This document shows positions 54,065-64,000 of a DNA stretch of 64,000 nt, one piece after another (positions within the stretch are counted from its first letter, which is position 1; each line of letters starts with the position of its first letter). The position numbers were made by a program, and so were the translations under genes. The notes under the pieces are model-generated. The model made no database searches and was not told the origin of the DNA. It was given only the letters and a program-made list of their open reading frames with translations. Source of the DNA: Sipunculus nudus. Taxonomy: Eukaryota; Annelida; Sipuncula; Golfingiida; Sipunculidae. Where the stretch lies: NCBI GenBank assembly GCA_026874595.1, contig CM049309.1, forward strand, positions 10,875,076 to 10,939,075, given 5' to 3'.

Positions 54065-55317
54065 TAACAAAACATAAACATTTAGGGAATAAAAGTAGAT
54101 TGATTATCTTATCATCTGTTTCATATCTGGAGCTGATCAGAGATATTGTGTGCCCATTCTGGTTTGAGACCAAGTGAGCATGAAATTTTTATCTGGACCA
54201 GAAATTTTGATTAAAGATTGATAGCGTCCCTCCATATGCTCAGGGGTAGATGGACTTATACAGGGAAGTCTGTTGAATGGATGACTGGACACTGGAGATT
54301 AGTTCACTATCCAGACACCAGATAGCATAATGGAGCAACAGAAGATTAGTTCACTGTCCTGACACCAGATGGTACACCATGCCAGGTATTCCTCTGGACT
54401 AACCCTCCATCATCCCATTTATGTCCAAGAATCCACTTCCCCTCTCGCTCTCCTAAGGCAATAAATGTTATGAATTATATGTTAATATTGTAATTGGGAG
54501 GATCCACCCTTGAAAAGAATTAAAAGGGGCTGGCTATCTGTACCTAGGTAAACAATTCAGACTACCTGTACTTGGCTGTTCTGATTAGGAAGTACCTGGT
54601 ACCTGAATAATGTACTAAAAGGAACCTAGCTATTTTTTCTTAACTCATTTCTTAACAAAGAATTCATTTTTGATACCTTACATGGCATTAAAGACTATAT
54701 TTAAATGCCAGACACTGCTTTCCATTAGATTTTGAGTATCATCTGTGTATCAATGTATGGAAATCTGATGATACTGTTAGGAATTGATGTTGCACATTAA
54801 GTACTATGCATCAGTGCACTGCTAAATTTTTAAGCCCTCATTTCCACAATTTTTGTTTTTGTTTTTAACTGGGGGTAACCGCCTCCACTTTTTAATGCTT
54901 TCTTAGCTAATTGCTTACTACAGCTTCAGAATTCAACTGCGAATTAGGATCATGTGACAGGGGCTCACATGATTATCCTGGTGTGTCCTTCCCACTGCTG
55001 TGTCATAACACCAAGGACCCCCCTGAAAGGCGCACTTGTTTGTGAGGGAAACAGCTGTTTGGAACAGTCTTCTCATTAAGCCTTCAGACTCACCCGTGGT
55101 GGGGGCTGATAGAGCTATTGTTTTTCATAAAAATCTCTTGATCCTTTCTCATAATTCTTTTTCTTTTGACTCTCTGTATGGTTTCAAATGATTCTCTATG
55201 TTTTAATATCTTTTTTTATCATCTTATAGTTATAACTGCTTTTCATATGATTCTCGTTATTATTTACTTATAATTTCCATACTGTTTTTTAACCACTTTT
55301 GTTTATACCATATTCCC

Positions 55318-55442
55318 CTTGATCAGACGCCAGGCCTTGAATAATTGCCTGCCTTATTTAGTCGGCGGGGCAAAACAGTATCCCAGAAAAATAAACACCG
55401 GTCTTAAATAGACCCCGGCCTTGTTCAGAGGCCTGGTGTCAG
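55318..55442. mobile_element. Small inverted-repeat element
   Basis: CTTGATCAGACGCCAGGCCT at the left and CAGAGGCCTGGTGTCAGA at the right are imperfect inverted copies, with GGTCTTAAATAGACCCCGGC between. A half copy (GCCGGTCTTAAATAGAAGC) lies at 56761, just left of the P/Q composite. Confidence 0.45.
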
Positions 55443-56094
55443 AGTAGTTTCCATGTTTGCTGCCAGATGTCTTTTCCTGTCACTATAATTGGTGCATTTA
55501 CCTGTCAAATATGGACAGAGACTGTTGCATGAATTTCAGATTGTGTATGTGTTGATAATATGTGTAATTCCTCTACAAATCTTTCTTTTTTCTTACATGC
55601 ATGCCTGTTCCCGTAAGGGACACCAAATATTCCCCCTGATTCATCCATTATGATAAAAGCCGATCACAGATCCTAGTAAACAATACATGAATATGTCAGC
55701 AGTGAGACGGCTAACACTATAACTGCCTTCAAGCTAGGTAAAATAGTACAGTTTGTGTCAAACTTGGTACGGTGAGTCTACCTGACAGACGGTTGAACAA
55801 AACTGTTCAAATATGTTTGGGCACATATTTCTTGTATAGCTTGAAGACATTAAATGGTGGTGTCAATTGGTACAATTTGTAGCAACTGTCAAGCCAAATT
55901 ACACACCTTGCTTTCATTTTTGTAAATGTTTTAGGTGCGTCCCCAATGTTCCCAAAGCCACGTTTCTGAGATAATCTTAAAAGTTATAAATAGTATTTAC
56001 TCTTGTTGACATCTATATATTCAGTGGAATATTCCTGGCAGTAATAGTCTTATACCAGTATATACCAGGTCGTAAATGCTTGAATACGCTATGT

Positions 56095-56445
56095 CAAAAC
56101 AAATCAGTTATAAGTCTAGGAAAGTGTTGGGAAAACAAATTACCCAGTGCCATAATATGTACCAACCAACCCTGTATTTTGATGGAACCATATTACCAGT
56201 TGTACACAGTGCACAGTAAATAGAAGAGCCACCATTTGGCAAGTATATAACAGGATGGCAAAGCTTTAATAAAATGTGTCAAGCTGAATCAGTTTTATAC
56301 AAGAGGAAAGTGTCATGAAAATGAATAATGCTATGCAATTATAAGTACCAACCCCCCTATTTTGGTGGATCCAACGTTACCAATTATACATGGTGCACAG
56401 TTTATGGAAGAGCCATCACATGTGCAGAGGAAAACAATGTTACCA
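56095..56445 (+). repeat. Tandem pair of about 185-bp units
   Basis: Units starting near 56095 and 56280 share ATCAGTT, GAGGAAAGTGT or TAGGAAAGTGT, AAGTACCAACC, TGATGGAACC or GGTGGATCC, TACACAGTGCACAGT or ACATGGTGCACAGT, and GAAGAGCCA. Confidence 0.55.
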
Positions 56446-56815
56446 ACTGTAGGTGGTGAAAAATAAATAAACAGCTACATGAACAACGGGTTACCTGGTT
56501 TTTGAGACTGTGCTGACAGATTCTTGTGGCAACTTCAAAATCTCTCTCTGTGAGTCCCCATAAATTCTTATGGTGTGTGATTGTGATGACTGCATGTGTC
56601 CCATATCCCTATGGCATCTAAGGCATTTCGTAAACACAATGTGTATCGGCAATATTTTCAATTATGTCCCTTAGTAGTGACCAGTGGGTTTACTGTTTTG
56701 CATGTTCTTTTTTTTTTAACTTTGTCTGACAAGACTGATAATTTTTTTTTATTAATAAATGCCGGTCTTAAATAGAAGCAGTGCTTGTTTAGAAGCCAGG
56801 TCAAAGCAGGGTCTG

Positions 56816-59800
56816 AACAAGTGACCCATGGGTCATGATGCTCAGCTGACTGGGAAGAGATTCGCAAAAGGAAATTTTATCATCAGAATGGTAGTATATA
56901 CCCATTCAACTGAAGCATCAAACAGATTAACCAACAGGCCAAGATTTAGTCTGTATTTATATATCTCAAAAATTGACAAAAAATGTGTAAACTTTAAAAA
57001 CTAGAATACGGGTAGCTGACAAGTGACTACGTGTATCCGCCAAAATCAGAGTGGAACGGGTGAAGTGAGGCATGGATTGAGTGGCAAGGGGAAACAGAGT
57101 GAGGTATGTTGCATATAAGCATGGATGTCTGCAGCCTAAATGTGTATGTAGGTTGTGCCACCTACCACAAATCCAGAAAGCTGTCCAAGTTGTATACATA
57201 TGCAAAATTTTAGACAGAAAAGTCAAACCACTACATGTATATTAGAGATTTTAGCCCACAGCAAACAAACAGACAGACGCTGTGCAAAAATGGGTGCAGG
57301 TGGCCCCTCCAGTTTTGTGTATGATAAAGACCTATGTGAGATCTATACACATGCAAAATTTTGGCCCAATCGTTCAAACGGTTCCCGAGATATGAGCTTG
57401 GATGTCTGCAGCATAAATTAGAATGAAGGTGGCGCCACCTGTCATAAAATCAAGAAAGCTATCCAGGATGTATAAAACTGCAAAATCTAGGCAGATATGT
57501 CAAACCACTACTGAGATATAAGTGACATTATCCCATGGTAAACAAACAGACAGGCGCTATGCAAAAATGGTTGCAGGTGGCACTACCAGTTTTGTGTATG
57601 ATGAAAAGCTATGTGAGATCTATACACATGCAAAATTTTGGCCCAATCGGTCAAACTGTTCCCGAGATATGAGCTTGGATGTGATCAGCGTGAATGTGAA
57701 TGTAGGTGGCGCCATCTGTCATAAAATCAAGAAAGCTATCCAGGATGTATACGCATGCCGAATTTCAGGTGAATTAGTCAATTCACTGCAGAGATATGAG
57801 TGATTTTAACCAAAGGCAGATGAACAGATGGACACTGTGCAAACATGGTTACAGGTGGCGCCACCATTTTTTGTGTATGTTATAGAGCAATCCAAGGGCT
57901 ACATTTGTATAAATTTTATGTCCTGATCGGTCAAACGGTTCCCGAGATGTGAGGGTTTATGTGTGGAAACAGACGCACAAATGGACGCTGGATAGAGAGT
58001 AAAGGTCAGAGGTCAACGCAAATTGGTTCGCCACTAGTTCACATGTGACCCGATAATTGGTGTAAGTTTCAGAAAAATTGGTCCATTATTCTCAGAGTAG
58101 CTCTCTGGAAATGAACGTGGCGGCGGCGGAGGAACCTGGTCAAAAACATAGTATCCACAAAACTTTGTTTTGGCAGATAAAAAATACAGGTGGCTCCACC
58201 AGTCTGCAGAAACTAATAAAAACACTTAATGGTCAATATCCATGCAAAGAATCATGATGATCTCTGCACTAGTTGTTCAGATACTTCAGCTTTTGTATCA
58301 AATTGTCCATTATTCTGAGAGATACTTCAGAGTCCTATAGCTTGAAGGATATGGGTAACAGAGACCTAATTTCAAGTTTCCACAGGCACTTTTCATGGGC
58401 CTCCTTGCATGACAAGAATGAAAATTCTAGGTCCAGTTGTTGCAATTTGTACCCTGTTGACAGATAACCACATCTTTAAAGGTCTCAAAAAAAGAGAAAA
58501 AAAATCGTAAAAATTTGAAAAAAAAGAGGTGGCGCACCCAGTCTGCAGAAACTGATGAAACAGCTCATGATCAATATGTATGCCGAAAATCATGACCACC
58601 AGTGTTGTAGTTATTGAGATACTGCAGTTTTTGTATCAAATTTTCCATTATTCTTGGGGGTATTTTGGAGCCATACAGCTTAAAGAATATGGGTAACAGA
58701 GACCTAATTTCAGGTTTCCATGGAGAATTTTCATGGTTCTCCCTGTGTGTCAAGAATGAAGATTCTAGGTCCAGTTTTTATGATTTGTGCCCTGTTAACA
58801 GATGTTCATATCTTTAAAGGTCTCAAAAATAGAGAAAAAATTCGTAAAAAACCCGAACAAATACAGGTTGTGCCACCAGTCTGGAGAAACTGATGAAACA
58901 CTCCATGATCAATATCCATGCAAACAATTATGGTGATCTCTGCATTAGCTGTTCAGATACTTCAGCTTTTGTATCAAATTTTCCATTATTCTGTGCTGTA
59001 CTATGGCGTGCCATAGCTCAAAGGATATGGGTAACAGAGACCTAATTTCAGGTTTCGATGGAGACTTATCATGGGTCTCCCTGTGTGTCAGGAATGAAGA
59101 TTCTAGTTCCAGTCGTTACGATTTGTACCCTGTTGACAGATAACTACATCCTTAAAGGTCTCAAAAATAGAGAAAAAAAAAATTGTGAAAATTTGAAAAA
59201 ATACAGGTGGCACCACCAGTCTGCAGAAACTGATGGAACATCTCTTGATCAATATGTATGCCAAAAATCATGACCATCCGTGATGTAGTTAATGAGATAT
59301 TGAAGTTTTTGTATGAAATTCTTGACTATTGTGGGGGGTACTTAGGGGCCCCATAGCTCGAAGGATATGGGTAACAGAGACCAAATCTGGTTTCCAAGGA
59401 GAATTTTTATCGACCTTTCAGAATGTCAAGTTACAAGATTCTAGGTCCAGTCTTTATGATTTGTGCCCTGTTAACAGCTGTTCACATTTTTAAAGGTCTC
59501 AAAAATAGACAAAACAATTCATAACAATTGAAAAATACAGGTGGCGCCACCAGTCTAAAAACTGATGAAACATCTCATGATCAATAAGTATGCCAAAAAT
59601 CATGACCATCAGTCAAGTAGTTAATGAGATGTTGAAGTTTTTGTATGAAATTTTTTACTTTTCTGGCGGGTACTTTGGGGCTCCATAGCTAGAAGGATAT
59701 GGGTAACAGAGACCTAATTTCTGGTTTCTATGGAGACTTTTCATAGGTCTCTCAGTGTGTCGAGAATGAAGATTCTAGGTCCAGTTGTTAAGAGTTGTGC

Positions 59801-60219
59801 CACGTTAACAGATGACAGCATCCTTAGAGGTCTCAAAATTAGAGGGAAAAATCGTAAAAAATTGAACAATACAGGTGGCGCCACCAGTCTGCAGGAACTG
59901 ATGGAACATCTCATGATCAATATGTATGCCAAAAATCATGACCATCAGTGATGTAGTTATTGAGATATTGAAGTTTTTGTATGAAATTTTTTACTTTTCT
60001 GGGGGGTACTTTGGGGCCCCATAGCTCAAAGGATATGGGTAACAGAGACCTAATTTCTGGTTTCCAAGGAGATTTTTCATGGACCTCTCAGAATCCCAAG
60101 TTACAAGGTTCTAGGTCCAGTGGTTACAATTTGTGCCTGGTTACCTGACGGACAGATGGACAGATGACGGACAAAGAGTGATCGCTATAGCTCAGATGAC
60201 TTTCAGTCAGCTGAGCTAA
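56816..60219 (+). mobile_element. P/Q composite element, copy 2 (3.4 kb, both ends present)
   Basis: Left end AACAAGTGACCCATGGGTC, GCTCAGCTGACT; right end hairpin then AAAA. Q lies at 57000 to about 58185 with its hairpin at 58152-58179. P's own core follows as six units starting 58187, 58528, 58863, 59204, 59537 and 59871 (333-341 bp). Each starts AGGTGGCGCCACCAGTCTGC or near, and contains GGATATGGGTAACAGAGACC. The block GACGGACAGATGGACAGATG precedes the end. The structure (subterminal inverted repeats, tandem core, tetranucleotide tract, 3' hairpin) is that of pearl/Helentron-type non-autonomous elements. Confidence 0.75.
60188..60218 (+). other. 3' terminal hairpin of element P
   Basis: Arms TAGCTCAGATGACT and AGTCAGCTGAGCTA with loop TTC; 13 of 14 positions pair. 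It is immediately followed by an A run at the element's end. The equivalent arms at 49583-49602 and 51341-51370 are less perfect. Confidence 0.8.
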
Positions 60220-60282
60220 AAAACATTAACCCCTTGGGGTCTGAGTAAGGAAGTAAGGTATTCACTTTTCAAAATAACTTAC

Positions 60283-60437
60283 TATTTGGCTGAATCTGTG
60301 AGTTGGTATTCCCTTCTCCTGTCGTAGCATTCCTGTATCCCTGCATCACTCCATAAACACTGAATTGCATCCACAAATTGTTTGTCGAAGGTTGTTACTG
60401 TTTCATGGTCTACTTCCCTAATCAATTTTGCATGTTC
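60283..60437 (-). CDS. GNAQ: G protein alpha-q, exon from the helical domain
   Basis: 155 nt, acceptor CATTTCAG, donor GTAAGT, phases 0 in and 2 out. It encodes [20 protein letters not shown], then [31 protein letters not shown], equal to human residues 108-158. [14 protein letters not shown] is typical of Gq/11. It is the most 5' exon in the window: the P-loop (GESGKST) and N-terminus must be encoded right of 64000. Together the six exons give 252 residues with no indel against human numbering. Confidence 0.97.
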
Positions 60438-60669
60438 CTGAAATGAAAACAAATCGTATTACTGCATGATGCAGCATCAGGAATCACTGAATATTTATGT
60501 TACACAGACTTCCCCAGGGATAGAAATAAACACTCCTTTGCCTCTATGCAACCATTTGAATCCTCCACCTGGTACTGATCTGCTGCATTTAGCTCCAGCA
60601 ATGGCTTATTTCCTGGAATCAAGTTCCGATTGAAGGTTAAACTTGTAAAACAAACAAAAATGTAGTGTG

Positions 60670-61055
60670 CATAATAAACCTGTCGTATGTCTTTTGACAT
60701 CTGACGTCATTAAATATGCATGGATTTTGTCCCGAATTTATGTCAGGTAAGAAATTCTGTTGTTAATATTTTAAAATTCATGAAAATCCATCAGATTTTT
60801 GGTAAATCATCTCAGCGAAAAAACAAAGTAGCCTGGTGACCTCTGAGCTCATTAAATATGTGTGGATTTTGCCTTAAATCAAATTAGAGTGGGATCATCT
60901 ATTAGTTGGTAGCTATAGCAAGTTTTGTGAAAATAAATCGGTGCCCTTATAGGTTATCATGGCAAATCTAAAGACAGACAGACGGACGGACGGACAGATG
61001 AACTGTGGGTATTCCACAAAACACATCCAGTCTGAGGTGGGCTTATAATGAAAAG
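60670..61055 (+). mobile_element. Element R, copy 3
   Basis: Left CGTATGTCTTTTGACATCTG, internal GGTGACCTCTGAGCTCATTA, a GACAGACGGACGGACGGAC tract at 60976-61000, and right end GTGGGTATTCCACAAAAC. Confidence 0.6.
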
Positions 61056-64000
61056 GAGCAGATGACTAAACAATATGATCAGACCTAGTACAGAGAGACT
61101 GATGATTTAATATAATCAATTGTCGTCAATGGGAATGATCCGAAGATCAATTGTTTAGTGCAGCAAAAAAGGAAGGTATGCTTTCATATAATTAATGTGA
61201 GCAAACTTGAGAAAATTGTATTTATAAATTTATACCTGAGTAAACTATATATTCATGTAGGTTACAGAATTATTAGATACATCAGCTAATAGTTGGAGCT
61301 ATGTATCAGTTAAGAAGTCTTAATTTGGTCAGTATTTTCATACTCCAAGATGTCAACCAATTTTTACTGATGATTGATCATGAAGTTACATCTGATTCCT
61401 AATTTAACTCAAAAGCCACTAAAAATTGATCATAATCGAGCATCCACAACATATTTCACAACCTCTGATACAAAGTTTCACAAAAGATTTTTTTTTTCGT
61501 TTTGTTTAATTTGTAAATATACTGGGCAGTGGTTCAGGTGTCTGTGACATTAATTACACATTTAGTAACACACTTTGAAAAGACATATATTACAGTTCAA
61601 TTAATAAGCAAACAATGCTTTATTTTATAATAAAACAACTGTAATAGCCAGAACAAATGTGGACCTTGCTAGGTATTTCTTACCCAAGTGGGTCAATGGA
61701 AGGGACCTTGTGTAGCCAAATTCTCAAGATTTCATGGCAAGGCATATGGTCAGGTCTATGAAATACAGGCGAGAGCTAAAGCTAGCATTCTTTATTCGTG
61801 TATGTGGTACATATGTAAAAAGCAGCTAGAAAACGAGGTCTGTGATTCCATTAATATGTATGCCTATGTGGTATGTATGCAGAAAAATCAGGCCTGTATT
61901 ACAGAGCTGCATGATTAGAGAAGCATCTGCCAGAAGAATACCCCATCACTGACCTCAAAGTTTCAAATTTCTCCATCCGTTTCCATGGATATGCGTTTTA
62001 AATTGCTAACCTGAGTGATCAAAACATGCTGCATACACATACATATACATGCATACATACTGCACATGCATTTATGGAATCACTCAAAGAGAACATAATG
62101 TGTCAGATTCCGAGCTGCAAATGTATATGTACAGCATTTGCAAATATGGAATGCCACCTCAAGAGCCATTGCAATGCACTTTATGTATGACTGGTGTAAG
62201 CAATGAAAATACACAGAATAAGTGAAATAACAGCCTACTGGGTCATGTATTCACAGCTAGTACCAGAGAAGAGTAGCTCATGAACAAACAGTCATTCACC
62301 AAACAACAGGCAGCTTAATGGTTTCCTTGAATGATTATGATCTGTATTTGTCGTGATGCTAGTTGAAAGTGGATGAATGGTTATTGGGATGACATGTCAA
62401 CCTAGGACATCCCAGTATTTAACCTATAATTTATTTCACAGTGGTTACAGAGAGGAAGCTGATCCTACAAGAACACATTTTCACAGTGGTTACACAGTTG
62501 TTCATGCAGTTATTACCTGTAAAATTCTGGTATCTTTTTTAGGTTTCACTTGCTCTATGGCCAAGAACCACCTTCTGTCAGTATCAAGCCATTTTAATGT
62601 GGGGTTAGATCTGAGAAGGGTAACAGTCTATTTCTTGTTGCTGTATAAATGATGTTGCTGTGGTGTCATGGAGTTAGGTGTCCCATCATGCCCTGCTTCT
62701 CCCAGGCCATTAACAAGGCATCCCATCAATAATCCTACATACACATGTGTACACAGATGAACAAACTGTGACAGATTAGCAAAAGCATTGACAGTTGCCA
62801 TCATGGAGAAGGTTTTCTGAGCATAACTTTGGTGGAATTAATACAATGCATTAAACACAACCAGGTACCGAGACAGAAGTCTGCATAGCCCTATCTTGAA
62901 TCTCCAAGCAACATGTGGGCAGGCTGTTCCTTAAATAATGATAAAAATGTCTCCCCTGTTCCTACCTAACCATAGGTACACAGTATTACCTTGCCTCTAG
63001 ACAGCCTGTAATGTTGAGCAAATGGTATGATATGGGCTGGTATACATAGCCTTGGTGCAAACAAACAGGTACACAGCATACAGCCAGGACTGCTGATTCC
63101 ACATGAACAAAACAAGTTAGCCCCCATTATAACTGGTCAAACTGGGCATCCCTGGACATGGTAACCCCTGGCACTCTCCACAACAGATGATCAATTATGT
63201 AAATGTGCTGAGAGCTATAGATGTTGTGTATTTGCATGGAGAGTAGACCTCAGCAGAGATGACCTCTCTGGGTTGACCTTTACTGTGGGATATAGGTGTG
63301 GCTATTCAGGAATTACATGCTATGTTCTGCACTACAGTAAACACTGCACCTATTATTAGTATATCTATATTCTCATCTTATTTTTATAATAAAACAGTAC
63401 ATGGAAGGAAACTCCTCCTCCAGCATAGGTGAAGTCAGAGCGTCATCCATAAATCATGCTAACTTCATGAGCTGCCCAGTTGCTTGCTTGCCCACAGCAG
63501 TTCAATCACTGGCCACAGTCCATCAGCCAACAGAGATAAGGAATCATGCACTAGTACTAGTTGTAGGCTTGTTGATTGTGCAGGGCCTTTGAATCAATAC
63601 AATTAATCAATTCTGAACCTTCATTTCAATTTCTGATTCAATAATTACTTCAGTTGTAAATTTCAGAATTTCTTTTAAATAAAATTTAATACTTTTACCA
63701 CGATGGATGTTAGTAAATTTTTGCAAATAAAGGAAAAAGTAGTTTGTCCTCTGTTAATCAATGCCATTTATGTTTCTATGCAAATGGACTGCTATACAGG
63801 CAATAGTTTAAACAATATCTTGAGCACATACACAAAAAATAGTCACAATAAGTAATCTCAAATAAATAGTCTCCACATTACAGTGGGCGCTGTCAAAGTT
63901 GATACCTTACTGAGGGTTGGGGTGGTGATTCTTTAAATAATTAAAGAAACAAATTGATTTGGGAGGTTATGAATTGATTACAGGGGTTGCAAAACAATGC
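61056..64000 (-). other. Gq-alpha intron, no exon recognised
   Basis: I searched the minus strand for the exon that should encode the P-loop and the stretch before residue 108 and did not see it. No mobile element ends are evident. The intron runs past the window edge. Confidence 0.5.

Larger units (their letters stand above)
53840..60282 (-). other. 6.4-kb Gq-alpha intron with repeats
   Basis: Contains the 123-bp mini-MITE, a short direct repeat (GATTAGTTCACTATCC / GATTAGTTCACTGTCC, 54298-54360), an inverted-repeat element at 55318-55442, a roughly 185-bp tandem pair (56095-56445) and the P/Q composite at 56816-60219. The remainder shows nothing recognisable. Confidence 0.6.

Overview
This is a eukaryotic, AT-rich, intron-rich and repeat-dense window. 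It most likely comes from a bivalve mollusc or close lophotrochozoan. The reasons are the intron/exon style, the Gq-alpha protein, and many interspersed repeats with long tandem cores, a short GACGGACAGACGG-like block near the 3' end and a terminal hairpin, a design known from bivalve 'pearl'/Helentron-type elements. Nothing prokaryotic, viral or CRISPR-like is seen.

Three protein-coding genes can be supported, all on the minus strand. (1) 1904-16052: seven consecutive, phase-compatible coding exons (718 codons) of an orthologue of vertebrate C19orf44 (DUF4614 family). The 5' end is not located, though a candidate TATA-less promoter lies near 19.8 kb, and the last C-terminal exon is not found and probably lies left of base 1. 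(2) 25228-26143: a small two-exon gene for a 219-residue acidic, serine-rich protein that I do not recognise. (3) 44025-60437: the last six coding exons of the G protein alpha-q subunit (GNAQ). They correspond without any gap to human residues 108-359 and include switch I, switch II, NKKD, TCAT and the EYNLV C-terminus. Exons 1-2 lie right of base 64000. About 5.4 kb below the stop codon (38.57-44.02 kb) may be its 3' UTR.

Between and inside the genes are mobile and tandem repeats. From 4.85 to 12.4 kb, inside a C19orf44-like intron, there is a multi-level nest. A hairpin-ended element (called Q here) is split by a 3.1-kb terminal-inverted-repeat element (L). L is itself invaded by a tandem-core element (E1, containing a further element N) and by a composite of two hairpin-ended elements (P containing Q). 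A second L copy (30.2-34.1 kb) supplies the empty sites, and a second P/Q composite (56.8-60.2 kb) sits in a Gq-alpha intron. Several MITE-like elements with visible terminal inverted repeats are also listed.

The most unusual signal is tandem duplication anchored on splice sites, seen three times. A 42-bp (14-codon) minisatellite of about 17 units at 12.9-13.6 kb consists of the last 27 nt of an exon plus the first 15 nt of its intron, so it forms a ladder of 5' splice sites. The Gq-alpha exon ending at 47996 has three degenerate downstream copies of its donor region. The last Gq-alpha exon has a perfect 32-bp copy of its acceptor junction 118 bp upstream.
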